Source: Thermocaproicibacter sp002397355 (lineage in GTDB: Bacteria; Bacillota; Clostridia; Oscillospirales; Acutalibacteraceae). From it: a stretch of 39,057 bases of DNA. The stretch is from assembly GCA_036830905.1 (NCBI GenBank), contig DAISNS010000004.1, forward strand, positions 1 through 39,057. Reading direction: 5' to 3'. Made by a program: the position numbers and the translations under genes. Positions 7,016-14,861 of the stretch are shown here, in pieces; positions within the stretch are counted from its first letter, which is position 1; each line of letters starts with the position of its first letter. The notes under the pieces are model-generated. The model did not search any database. It saw only the letters and a program-made list of their open reading frames with translations, and was not told the DNA's origin.

Positions 7016-8253
7016 TCCACGAACCGGTCGTCCTGACGGTCACGCAGTTGAATACCTATGTCAAGTCGCAGTTTGAAGGCGACCAGAACCTTGCGAACGT
7101 CTTTGTGACGGGCGAGATTTCCAATTTCACCGACCAGTACCGGTCCGGCCATCTGTACTTTTCCCTGAAGGACGCGCGCTGCGCCGTCCGCGCCGTGATG
7201 TTCGCCCGCAGCGCGGCGCGGCTCCGATTCCGGCCCGGCGACGGCATGAAGGTGATCGCGCGCGGGCGGGTGAGCGTCTACGAGGTTACCGGCCAGTACC
7301 AGCTCTATGTGGAGGACCTTCAGCCGGACGGTTTGGGAGCGCTGAGCCTTGCGTTCGAGCAGCTGAAAGCCAGGCTCGAAAAAGAGGGGCTTTTCGATGC
7401 CGCGCGCAAAAAACCAGTTCCGCGGTTCCCGGAGCGGATCGGCGTCATCACCTCGCCGACGGGGGCCGCCGTGCACGACATCCTGACGATCCTCGCGCGT
7501 CGCTATCCGGTTGCCAGGGTGGTGTTTTGCCCCGTGCAGGTGCAGGGGGAGCTTGCGGCTCCGCAGATCGTCGGCGCGCTGGAGCGCATGAACCGACTGG
7601 GCTGCGCCGATACGATCATCGTCGGGCGCGGCGGCGGCTCGCTGGAGGATCTCTGGCCGTTCAACGAGGAATCCGTTGCGCGCGCGGTGGCCGCGTCGGA
7701 GATCCCGGTGATTTCCGCCGTCGGCCACGAAACGGACTATACCATCTGCGATTTCGCCGCCGACCTGCGGGCGCCGACGCCTTCCGCCGCGGCGGAGCTC
7801 GCCGTCCCCGACCGCATGGAGTTGCTTGCCGCGATCCGTTCGCAGAGCCTGCGGATGCAGAGTGCGGCGAACGCGAAAATAGAGGCGGCAAAAAGTGCTT
7901 TTTTGCCGCTCACGAACTCAAGGGCGATGAAAAATCCGATGGAGGCCGTGGAGATCAGACGCATTCAGGCGGATACGCTTGCGGCCGGCCTGGGCACGGC
8001 GATGCGAAGAAAAACCGACGGCGCCGGGCAACGGCTTGCCGCGCTGAGCGGGAGGCTGGACGCCCTGAGTCCTTTGTCTGTTCTGGCGCGCGGGTATGCC
8101 GCGGTATTCAGCCCGTCCGGGAAAGCGGTTCCTTCCGTCCGGGAAGTGGAAAAAGACGAGAAGATCCGGGTGCGGATGAGGGACGGTTCCCTGTCCTGCA
8201 CGGTGGATTCTGTGAAAGCGGGTGCTGCAGATGAATCAAAAGATGACGTTTGA
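7012..8253 (+). CDS. xseA: Exodeoxyribonuclease VII large subunit
   Basis: XseA is the catalytic subunit of exonuclease VII, which degrades single-stranded DNA to oligonucleotides. The 413-residue product has an N-terminal OB-fold region (about 1-105, with GEISNFT and GHLYFSLKD). The catalytic domain includes PERIGVITSPTGAA and VGRGGGSLEDLWPFN, followed by a helical region and a C-terminal tail. It overlaps the upstream gene by ATGA and overlaps xseB. Confidence 0.96.
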   Translation: MIHEPVVLTVTQLNTYVKSQFEGDQNLANVFVTGEISNFTDQYRSGHLYFSLKDARCAVRAVMFARSAARLRFRPGDGMKVIARGRVSVYEVTGQYQLYVEDLQPDGLGALSLAFEQLKARLEKEGLFDAARKKPVPRFPERIGVITSPTGAAVHDILTILARRYPVARVVFCPVQVQGELAAPQIVGALERMNRLGCADTIIVGRGGGSLEDLWPFNEESVARAVAASEIPVISAVGHETDYTICDFAADLRAPTPSAAAELAVPDRMELLAAIRSQSLRMQSAANAKIEAAKSAFLPLTNSRAMKNPMEAVEIRRIQADTLAAGLGTAMRRKTDGAGQRLAALSGRLDALSPLSVLARGYAAVFSPSGKAVPSVREVEKDEKIRVRMRDGSLSCTVDSVKAGAADESKDDV

Positions 8254-8446
8254 AACGGCTCTGGCAAGGCTCGGCGAGATCGTGGAGAAGATGGAGAGCG
8301 GCGACGCGCCGCTGGACGAATCGCTGAAGCTTTTCAAGGAAGGCTCCGCGCTTGCACGGCTCTGCTACAAGAAGCTCTCCACTGCGGAACAGGAAATCAA
8401 AACGATCACGGAACGGGAGGAGGATCGGCCGGATGGGAAGAATTGA
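8231..8446 (+). CDS. xseB: Exodeoxyribonuclease VII small subunit
   Basis: The 71-residue helical partner of XseA contains the family core FETALARLGEIVEKMESGDAPLDESL. The ATG at 8231 gives MNQKMTFE, a normal XseB start. An upstream in-frame GTG at 8222 adds three residues. The gene begins inside the end of xseA and ends inside ispA, so the three are probably coupled. Confidence 0.94.
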   Translation: MNQKMTFETALARLGEIVEKMESGDAPLDESLKLFKEGSALARLCYKKLSTAEQEIKTITEREEDRPDGKN

Positions 8447-9320
8447 CCGCGACGATTACGTGCCTGCCGTGGAGGCCGCGCTTGCGGATTATCTGCCGGA
8501 AGAAAGCTGCCTGCAGTCGAAGCTGCTCCGCGCGATGCGGTACAGCCTGCTTGCGGGCGGCAAGCGGATCCGCCCGGCGCTGCTGTTGGAATTCTGCGGC
8601 CTTTGCGGCGGCGACCAGGAAGCGGCGCTGCCTTTTGCCGCGGCCCTTGAGATGATCCACACCTATTCCCTGATCCACGACGACCTGCCCTGCATGGACG
8701 ACGACGGTCTGCGCCGCGGGAAACCCTCCAACCACGTCGTTTTCGGCGAAGCGCGCGCCCTGCTCGCGGGGGACGCGCTTCAGACGCTGGCGTTCGAGAC
8801 GATGCTTTCGCCCGCCGTCGTCCGCGGCGTCGGTGCGGAACGCGCGGCGGAGGCGGCCGGTATCCTTGCCCGGGCGGCCGGCGCGCACGGCATGGCGGGC
8901 GGTCAGGAAATCGACCTCTCCAGCGAGGGAAAAAAAATCACGATGGAGACGCTCCAAAAGATGGATCAGTGCAAGACGGGCGCGCTGATCCGCGCCGCCG
9001 CGGCGATGGGCTGCGCCCTTGCCGGCGCGGACCAAAGGCTGCGAAAGGCGGCGGACGAGTATGCCGCGTCGGTCGGGTTCGCGTTTCAGATCGTCGACGA
9101 CATCCTGAATGAAAAAGGCGACGCGGAAGCGCTTGGAAAACCCGTCGGGAACGACAGGGAGAAAGGGAAGAGCACCTACGTTTCGCTGCTGGGACTGCAA
9201 AGCGCCGGGCGCGCGGCCGCCGAGCTGACAAAAACGGCCGTTGACGCCCTCGGCGCTTTCGGGGGAGGGACGGAGTACCTCGCCGGCCTTGCCGAGAAGC
9301 TTGCCGCGCGTGAGCGCTGA
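8433..9320 (+). CDS. ispA: Farnesyl/geranyl diphosphate synthase (polyprenyl synthetase)
   Basis: This enzyme condenses isopentenyl diphosphate with allylic diphosphates to give farnesyl diphosphate, the precursor of undecaprenyl phosphate and quinones. The 295-residue product has both Asp-rich motifs, HDDLPCMDDD near residues 82-91 and FQIVDDILNEKGD near 220, plus LLAGGKRIRP near the N-terminus. The ATG at 8433 follows GGGAGGAGG. It overlaps the end of xseB. Confidence 0.94.
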   Translation: MGRIDRDDYVPAVEAALADYLPEESCLQSKLLRAMRYSLLAGGKRIRPALLLEFCGLCGGDQEAALPFAAALEMIHTYSLIHDDLPCMDDDGLRRGKPSNHVVFGEARALLAGDALQTLAFETMLSPAVVRGVGAERAAEAAGILARAAGAHGMAGGQEIDLSSEGKKITMETLQKMDQCKTGALIRAAAAMGCALAGADQRLRKAADEYAASVGFAFQIVDDILNEKGDAEALGKPVGNDREKGKSTYVSLLGLQSAGRAAAELTKTAVDALGAFGGGTEYLAGLAEKLAARER

Positions 9321-9340
9321 AGAATCCCACGCGGCACCCG

Positions 9341-9369
9341 TTGACAAAATTGACGGAATATGCTACGAT
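9341..9369 (+). promoter_or_regulatory. Sigma-A promoter of rplU-prp-rpmA
   Basis: Consensus TTGACA at 9341-9346, a 17-base spacer and TACGAT at 9364-9369. The transcript would begin near 9376, giving a leader of about 75 bases before rplU. Confidence 0.8.
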
Positions 9370-9372
9370 AAT

Positions 9373-9440
9373 CAAGCCGCTTACCGCGGGCTGAAGCGGC
9401 TTTTGCCCGCCCTCCGGTAGCGAGATCAGAAAAAAGGCAG
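9373..9440 (+). promoter_or_regulatory. Probable L21 leader RNA
   Basis: The leader between the promoter and rplU contains AAGCCGCTT pairing with AAGCGGCTT, an inner CCGCGGGC able to pair with GCCCGC, and a TACCG/CGGTA pair. A structured leader upstream of rplU, known as the L21 leader in Firmicutes, is thought to mediate feedback by ribosomal protein L21. The assignment rests on position and pairing, not on a covariance search. Confidence 0.6.
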
Positions 9441-9452
9441 GTCCCTTCTTTC

Positions 9453-9761
9453 ATGTTTGCAGTAATCGAAACGGGCGGCAAGCAGTATAAAGTCCAGAAA
9501 GACGACGTCATCTTTGTGGAAAAGCTTGCGGCTGAAAAAGACACCCCCGTGACCTTTAAGGTGCTCGCCCTGAACGGCGAGGACGGGATGAAAGTCGGAA
9601 CTCCGTATGTGGACGGCGCCAGCGTAACGGGCAAAGTCCTGAAAAACGGAAAGTCTCCGAAAATCACCGTTTTTACCTATAAGGCGAAGAAGAATGAAAA
9701 GCGCAAAATGGGCCACCGGCAGCCGTACACCAAGGTCCAGATCGAGTCCATCGACGCCTGA
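9453..9761 (+). CDS. rplU: 50S ribosomal protein L21
   Basis: The 102-residue product opens with MFAVIETGGKQYKVQ, the L21 hallmark, and contains YKAKKNEKRKMGHRQPYT near the C-terminus. It is the first gene of the conserved rplU-prp-rpmA trio. Confidence 0.97.
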   Translation: MFAVIETGGKQYKVQKDDVIFVEKLAAEKDTPVTFKVLALNGEDGMKVGTPYVDGASVTGKVLKNGKSPKITVFTYKAKKNEKRKMGHRQPYTKVQIESIDA

Positions 9762-9764
9762 CCG

Positions 9765-10082
9765 ATGATCCGCGCGGTATTTTTCAAGAGGCATGGCCGT
9801 CCGCTCGGCTTTCGCGTCTCCGGCCACTCCGGCGTTTCGGCGGCGGGGACGGATATCGTCTGCGCCGCGGTTTCCTCCGCGGCTTACCTGACGGCGAATA
9901 CCATCACGGAAGTGCTCGGCGTGAAGGCCCGCGTTCTCGTGAAGGACGGGGAAATGCTCCTGGAAATTCCGGAAAACGACGCCGCGCCCTGCGGCAGCCT
10001 GCTGAAGGGTTTCCGCCTGCATATGGCGGCCCTCGGCGAACAATATCCAGATCACATTGAAGTAATCGATACGGAGGTGTAA
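9765..10082 (+). CDS. prp: Ribosomal-processing cysteine protease Prp
   Basis: Prp removes the N-terminal extension of ribosomal protein L27 in Firmicutes. The 105-residue product has GHSG (His21) and DIVCAAVS (Cys33), matching the known His/Cys catalytic pair. It starts three bases after rplU and ends four bases before rpmA, whose product carries the expected cleavage sequence. Confidence 0.93.
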   Translation: MIRAVFFKRHGRPLGFRVSGHSGVSAAGTDIVCAAVSSAAYLTANTITEVLGVKARVLVKDGEMLLEIPENDAAPCGSLLKGFRLHMAALGEQYPDHIEVIDTEV

Positions 10083-10086
10083 TTCC

Positions 10087-10368
10087 ATGCTGAAAATTAA
10101 TATTCAGCTTTTTGCTCATAAAAAAGGAATGGGTTCCACAAAGAACGGCCGTGATTCCGAGTCCAAGCGCCTGGGCGTAAAACGCGCCGACGGCCAGTTC
10201 GTTCTCGCGGGAAATATCCTTGTCAAACAGCGCGGCACCCATATCCATCCCGGCGAAAATGTCGGCAGGGGTTCCGACGATTCGCTGTTTGCCCTGATCG
10301 ACGGCCGCGTAAAATTCGAGCATCTCGGCCGGGACCGCAAGAAGGTCAGCGTGTACGCCGAGCAGTGA
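10087..10368 (+). CDS. rpmA: 50S ribosomal protein L27 with Prp-cleaved N-terminal extension
   Basis: The 93-residue product begins MLKINIQLFAHKKGMGST. The first nine residues are the Firmicutes extension cut by Prp after Phe9, which exposes AHKKG at the peptidyl-transferase-facing N-terminus. NGRDSESKRLGVKR is the L27 signature. GGAGGTG precedes the ATG. Confidence 0.97.
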   Translation: MLKINIQLFAHKKGMGSTKNGRDSESKRLGVKRADGQFVLAGNILVKQRGTHIHPGENVGRGSDDSLFALIDGRVKFEHLGRDRKKVSVYAEQ

Positions 10369-10400
10369 TGCGATGATCCGGCGGCGAAAAGCAAGAAGGA

Positions 10401-10431
10401 AAATCCCGGGTGTTTTCGCCCGGGATTTTTT
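10401..10431 (+). terminator. Intrinsic terminator after rpmA
   Basis: A ten-pair GC-rich stem (ATCCCGGGTG with CGCCCGGGAT), a TTTT loop and a run of six T ending at 10431. It separates the ribosomal genes from obgE, although partial read-through is possible. Confidence 0.88.
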
Positions 10432-10462
10432 CACGCCCGGACGTCTGTGAGGAGGAATCGCC

Positions 10463-11731
10463 ATGTTTATCGACAACGCAAGAATTCGGGTGATCGCCGG
10501 GAAAGGCGGCGACGGCGCGGTCGCTTTCCACCGCGAAAAGTATGTCGCCTCCGGCGGGCCGGACGGAGGCGACGGGGGCCGCGGAGGAAGCGTGGTTTTT
10601 CAGGCGGACGCAAAACTTTCCACGCTTTCGGATTTCCGCTACCGGCATAAGTTTGCGGCGGAGCCAGGGGAAAACGGACGCGGAAACCGCTGCAACGGAA
10701 AGGGCGGAAAAGACCTTGTGATCCGGGTGCCGCGCGGAACGGTGCTGAAGGACGCCGCAACCGGGCGGATCGTTGCCGACCTTTCGACGGACGAGCCTCA
10801 GGTCGTCGCAAGAGGCGGCCGCGGCGGCTGGGGCAACGCGCGGTTTGCGACCGCCACCAGGCAGACGCCGCGGTTCTCAAAGCCCGGCGCGCCCGGGGAA
10901 ACGTTCGATCTCCAGATGGAGCTTAAGCTTCTTGCCGACGTCGGTCTCGTCGGCTACCCGAACGTCGGGAAGTCCACGCTCGTTTCCGTCGTGAGCGAAG
11001 CAAAGCCGGAAGTCGCGAACTACCATTTCACGACGATTACGCCGGTGCTTGGCGTCGTGCGCCTTTCCGACCGCCGCTCCTTTGTGATGGCCGACATCCC
11101 GGGCCTGATCGAAGGCGCGAGCGAGGGAGCAGGATTGGGCCACCGGTTCCTTCGCCATGTGGAACGCTGCCGCCTTCTGGTCCATGTCGTCGACGTTTCC
11201 GGAAGCGAGGGCCGGGACCCGAAAGAGGACTTCCGCATCGTCAACGCGGAGCTGAAAAAGTTCGACACGGACCTCGCCGAGCGCCCGATGCTTGTGGCGG
11301 GAAACAAATGCGACCTCGCCGACGACGGGCAGATCGCCGATTTCCGCCAATTCGTGGAAAAGCAGGGCTATGAGTTTTTCCCCATCATCGCCGCGATCCG
11401 GTATCAGGTCGATCCGCTGTTGAACCGGATCGGCGAGCTTCTTTCCAAACTGCCGCCCGTCAGGCGGTACGAGCCGGAACCGGCGCCGATTCCGGAGACG
11501 CCAGGAAATTGCAACGAAGTCACCGTACGAAAGGAAAACGGCGCTTATACCGTGTCCGGCGACTGGCTTTACCAGACCATGCGCTCCATCAATTTCGCGG
11601 ATGAAGACGGAATGCGCTATTTCGACGGCGTTTTGGAAAAGACCGGGGTGATCGACGCGCTCCGGAGAGCCGGCGTCCGGGAAGGGGACACGGTAAAAAT
11701 TTACGACCTTGCGTTTAATTTTGAAGAATGA
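10463..11731 (+). CDS. obgE: GTPase Obg/CgtA
   Basis: This GTPase acts in late 50S assembly and stress or sporulation signalling. The 422-residue product has the Gly-rich Obg fold (1-158, with AGKGGDG and GGPDGGDGGRGG). The G domain has G1 GYPNVGKST at 164-172, DIPG at 211-214 and NKCD at 281-284. A C-terminal OCT domain (about 340-422) is present, as in Gram-positive Obg. GAGGAGG precedes the ATG. Confidence 0.97.
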   Translation: MFIDNARIRVIAGKGGDGAVAFHREKYVASGGPDGGDGGRGGSVVFQADAKLSTLSDFRYRHKFAAEPGENGRGNRCNGKGGKDLVIRVPRGTVLKDAATGRIVADLSTDEPQVVARGGRGGWGNARFATATRQTPRFSKPGAPGETFDLQMELKLLADVGLVGYPNVGKSTLVSVVSEAKPEVANYHFTTITPVLGVVRLSDRRSFVMADIPGLIEGASEGAGLGHRFLRHVERCRLLVHVVDVSGSEGRDPKEDFRIVNAELKKFDTDLAERPMLVAGNKCDLADDGQIADFRQFVEKQGYEFFPIIAAIRYQVDPLLNRIGELLSKLPPVRRYEPEPAPIPETPGNCNEVTVRKENGAYTVSGDWLYQTMRSINFADEDGMRYFDGVLEKTGVIDALRRAGVREGDTVKIYDLAFNFEE

Positions 11732-11744
11732 GGAGGCTTTCCCT

Positions 11745-12146
11745 TTGGAGCGCTTTTTTGGCGGGGAGTGCGATCCCGGTCAGTTCAGCCCGTTGACGCT
11801 TGCTTTCCTGGGGGATGCGGTCTTCGAGGTCTTTGTCCGGGAACGGTTGCTCGTTTGCGGGGGAAGCCGGCCGTCCTCGGAACTGCAGCGCCTCTCCGCG
11901 CGGGACGTCTGCTGCGGCGCGCAGGCGGCCGACGCGGAGTTTATCCTGCCGTCGCTTACCGGGGAAGAGGCCGCCGTATATCGCCGGGGAAAGAACGCGC
12001 ATCCGGGCCATGTCCCGCGGAATGCGGATCCGTCCGACTACCACAAGGCGACCGCGCTGGAAGCCCTTTTCGGCTACCTTTATCTGTGCGGAAAAATCGA
12101 TCGGCTGCGGGAGCTGTTTACGCTCATGCAAAAACGAGATGAGTAG
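11745..12146 (+). CDS. mrnC: Mini-ribonuclease III
   Basis: Mini-RNase III matures 23S rRNA ends. The 133-residue product is a single RNase III catalytic domain without a dsRNA-binding domain. It has LAFLGDAVFEVFVR (Asp24 and Glu28) and YHKATALEALFGYLYL. I chose the TTG at 11745 because GAGGAGG lies seven bases upstream and the product then has normal family length. The ATG at 11709 lies inside obgE. Confidence 0.92.
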   Translation: MERFFGGECDPGQFSPLTLAFLGDAVFEVFVRERLLVCGGSRPSSELQRLSARDVCCGAQAADAEFILPSLTGEEAAVYRRGKNAHPGHVPRNADPSDYHKATALEALFGYLYLCGKIDRLRELFTLMQKRDE

Positions 12147-12163
12147 AAGGGCAGGAAAATTCA

Positions 12164-13129
12164 GTGGAAACTGTGACGCAAGAAAAGCGGAGGCCCGAAG
12201 AGCTTCTGAAAGATCTGGCCGCTTATATCGCCGGAAGCTTCCTGCTGGCGCTTTCCATCTGTATGTTTACCGCGCCGAATAATATCGCCCCGGGGGGGAT
12301 TTCCGGCATCAGCACGATGATCAACTATAAAACCGGGCTTCCGATCGGCACCATGAGCCTTGTGCTGAACGTCCCGATTTTCATTTGGGCCTTTTGGGAA
12401 CTGGGGTTCCGGGAAGTCCTGAAAAGCGTGATCGCTACCGTGATCTCGTCCGGGGCGATCGATCTGCTGACGGTTGCCGTGCAGCCGTACAAGGGCAATC
12501 CGATGCTCGCGGCGATTTTTGGGGGCGTTTTGCAGGGAATTGCTCTGGCGCTGGTCTTTATGCGCAGCGCGACGACGGGCGGAACCGATCTGATTGCCCG
12601 GTTGCTCGGCAGGCATATGCGCTTTTTTTCCATCGGCAAGCTGATGCTCTGCGTGGACGGCCTGATCGTTGCGGTTTCCGCGGTCGTTTACCACAGCATT
12701 GAAAATGCGCTTTATGCCGTCATTACGATCTTTGTCTGTTCCAGGCTGATCGACACCATCCTCTACGGTACGGATATCGGGACGGGAAAAATTCTGTTTA
12801 TCATTTCTTCCAAAAACGACGAAATCGCCCAGGCGATCCTGAGCGACGTCGACCGCGGCGTAACCCTTCTGAAATCGCGCGGCGCCTATTCGGGGAAGGA
12901 TGGAGCGGTGCTTCTTTGTGCGGTGAGAAGACTTGAGGTGATCAAGGTGGAGGACCTCGTGATCAAAATGGACCCGGACGCGTTCCTGATTGTCGGCGAC
13001 GCGGGTGAAATCACGGGAAACGGTTTCCGACATCTCCCGGTGGACCGCCGCCCGGTTAAAATCACGAAAAATCAGAATACTCCGCCGGACGCCGGCTCGG
13101 ACGAAAATCGGGATTGCGGGCAGGAATAA
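12164..13129 (+). CDS. YitT-family membrane protein (DUF2179 C-terminal domain)
   Basis: The 321-residue product has about five hydrophobic segments in the first 210 residues (APNNIAPGGISGIST and ATTGGTDLIARLL are typical of the YitT/UPF0750 family). A C-terminal DUF2179-like domain (about 210-290) contains DVDRGVTLLKSRGAYSG. Family members are uncharacterised or annotated as possible transporters. The start is GTG at 12164 with GGCAGG upstream. The C-terminal 30 residues are polar and variable. Confidence 0.88.
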   Translation: METVTQEKRRPEELLKDLAAYIAGSFLLALSICMFTAPNNIAPGGISGISTMINYKTGLPIGTMSLVLNVPIFIWAFWELGFREVLKSVIATVISSGAIDLLTVAVQPYKGNPMLAAIFGGVLQGIALALVFMRSATTGGTDLIARLLGRHMRFFSIGKLMLCVDGLIVAVSAVVYHSIENALYAVITIFVCSRLIDTILYGTDIGTGKILFIISSKNDEIAQAILSDVDRGVTLLKSRGAYSGKDGAVLLCAVRRLEVIKVEDLVIKMDPDAFLIVGDAGEITGNGFRHLPVDRRPVKITKNQNTPPDAGSDENRDCGQE

Positions 13130-13135
13130 CGGAAA

Positions 13136-13165
13136 GGGGGTTCCGCGCAAGAGCGCGGAACCCCC
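13136..13165 (-). terminator. Strong hairpin between convergent genes
   Basis: A perfect 13-bp stem (GGGGGTTCCGCGC, 13136-13148, with 13153-13165) and a four-base loop. TTTCC follows on the minus strand. On the plus strand no T-run follows directly, so it suits the minus-strand small gene at 13189-13335 better than the YitT-family gene. Confidence 0.6.
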
Positions 13166-13188
13166 TGCTGCGGGCAAAATCAGTTTTT

Positions 13189-13335
13189 TTAATCCTTGCA
13201 GTTTTTGCTGTCGCTTTCTTCCGTGGAATCCTTGCACTGGGAAGCGGAGGAACGATGGGAGTCGTTTTCCTTCTTTGTCTGGTTGCCTTGCTTCATAGAA
13301 TCTTCTTTTCTGTTTTTCTGATACTGTTTGTCCAA
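13189..13335 (-). CDS. Small hydrophilic protein of unknown function
   Basis: This is a 48-residue minus-strand frame rich in Lys, Ser, Asp, Glu and Gln with two Cys near the end (ASQCKDSTEE and KNCKD). I recognise no family. Support comes from AAGGGGGTG six bases before the TTG start at 13335, a perfect hairpin about 25 bases past the stop, an A-rich codon use unlike a shadow of the flanking GC-rich genes, and no overlap with another gene. A TATAAT lies about 50 bases upstream on the same strand. It may be a small sporulation or stress protein; that is speculation. Confidence 0.45.
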   Translation of the reverse strand: MDKQYQKNRKEDSMKQGNQTKKENDSHRSSASQCKDSTEESDSKNCKD

Positions 13336-13424
13336 GGTATTCACCCCCTTCGCGCCATATTGTTTGCAAGGAAAGGGAAAATTATACAACGCAACACTCC
13401 AATATTCGAAAGGAGCCGGTTATT

Positions 13425-14759
13425 TTGCGGACGTTACCGGAAGAATACCTTCGCCGTATGAAAAAGATGTTGGGGGACGAGTTTCCCTCGTTGAAAGAAG
13501 CATATCGGTCGCCGGCGTTTCGTGGGATTCGTTTCAATCCGCTCAAATGCACGGGGGAAACCCTGAAGGAAAGCTTGCCGTACCCGTTGCGCGATTCGCC
13601 GTTTTCCCCGCTCGGTTTTTATCTTCCGGGGAATGCGGAACGGATCGGAAGTCTCCCGCTTCACCACGCGGGCGCGTTTTATGCGCAGGAGCCGTCCGCG
13701 TCGTCTGCCGTCACCGTGCTTGATCCGCGGCCCGGGGAGCGGATCCTGGACCTGTGCGCCGCCCCCGGCGGAAAATCGACGCAGATCGCCTCTCTGATGA
13801 CGGGGAGAGGCGTTCTCTGGTCGAATGAGGTGGTCCGCGGCCGTGTGAACGCCCTGCTCTCGAACTTGGAGCGGATGGGGGTGCGGAACGCGGTTGTCTC
13901 CTGCTGCCACCCTGCAAGGCTCTGCCGCGCGCTGGCGGGCTATTTTGACCGCGTCCTGGTCGACGCGCCCTGCTCCGGCGAAGGCATGTTCCGCCGCAGC
14001 GCCGAGGCCGTGCGCGACTGGAGCCCGGCCCATGTGAAAGCCTGCGCGGTGCGGCAGCTCCTGATCCTCGGCTGCGCCGCGTCGGCGGTGCGGGAAAGCG
14101 GCGTGCTCGTTTATTCCACCTGCACCTTTTCAAAAGAGGAGAATGAAGACGTCGTTTCGGCGTTTCTCGCGGAACACGGAGACTTCATGCTGGAGGACTG
14201 CGGCGTCCCGTTCGGCCGCCCCGGCTTTTTGCCGCAGACGCGCCGGATTTACCCGATGGACGGAGGCGAGGGCCAGTTCGTGGCACGGATGCGCCGGGTA
14301 TCGCCGAACCCCTGTTCCGTGCGGCCCGGAGAGAAAACGGAGGGAAAAGACGCGGAAATGGCTTTGGCGCTGTACCGGGAAATCTTTCGAAAGGATCCGG
14401 TAGGGCGGATCGAGCAGTCGCGGAGCGATTTTTTCCTTGCCCCCGAAAATTTTCCGAAAACGGATGGCCTGGGGGTTCTCCGTGCCGGGGTGATGCTCGG
14501 CACGCTCCGCGTCGGCCGCGTGGAACCGGCCCATGCCCTGTTTATGGCCGGAAATGCGGAGGATTTCCGGAACGCGCTTTCCCTTGCGGCGGACTCGGCG
14601 GAAGCCGCCGCTTTCCTGCGCGGAGAGGAGCTGAACGCCGCCGGGCAGGCCGGCGGCTACTGCGCGGTCCTAATCGACGGGATGCCGGTCGGATTCGGGA
14701 AATGCTCGAACGGAAGGATCAAAAACCACTACCCCAAAGGGCTTCGGAATGTTTTATAA
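13425..14759 (+). CDS. rRNA (cytosine-C5)-methyltransferase, RsmB/RsmF (NOL1/NOP2/Sun) family
   Basis: The SAM-dependent enzyme methylates a cytosine in rRNA. The 444-residue product has the SAM motif LDLCAAPGGKSTQIASL (about 108-124), the PCSGEGMF motif with Cys183 and STCTF with Cys233, the two cysteines used in C5 methylation. A C-terminal region of about 150 residues resembles the RsmF extension. The TTG start at 13425 follows AAAGGAG by nine bases. Naming as RsmF rather than RsmB is tentative. Confidence 0.9.
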   Translation: MRTLPEEYLRRMKKMLGDEFPSLKEAYRSPAFRGIRFNPLKCTGETLKESLPYPLRDSPFSPLGFYLPGNAERIGSLPLHHAGAFYAQEPSASSAVTVLDPRPGERILDLCAAPGGKSTQIASLMTGRGVLWSNEVVRGRVNALLSNLERMGVRNAVVSCCHPARLCRALAGYFDRVLVDAPCSGEGMFRRSAEAVRDWSPAHVKACAVRQLLILGCAASAVRESGVLVYSTCTFSKEENEDVVSAFLAEHGDFMLEDCGVPFGRPGFLPQTRRIYPMDGGEGQFVARMRRVSPNPCSVRPGEKTEGKDAEMALALYREIFRKDPVGRIEQSRSDFFLAPENFPKTDGLGVLRAGVMLGTLRVGRVEPAHALFMAGNAEDFRNALSLAADSAEAAAFLRGEELNAAGQAGGYCAVLIDGMPVGFGKCSNGRIKNHYPKGLRNVL

Positions 14760-14784
14760 AATGATCGGTTTAAAAGGCGAAAGC

Positions 14785-14813
14785 TTGAAAATCCTGCGGA
14801 ATGATGCTATAAC
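14785..14813 (+). promoter_or_regulatory. Sigma-A promoter of ilvE
   Basis: TTGAAA at 14785-14790, a 17-base spacer and TATAAC at 14808-14813. The leader to the ilvE ATG is about 42 bases, too short for a T-box. Confidence 0.65.
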
Positions 14814-14861
14814 TATAAACAAATCTATGGTTGAAATCAGTCTTGAAAGAGGGCAATCGCA

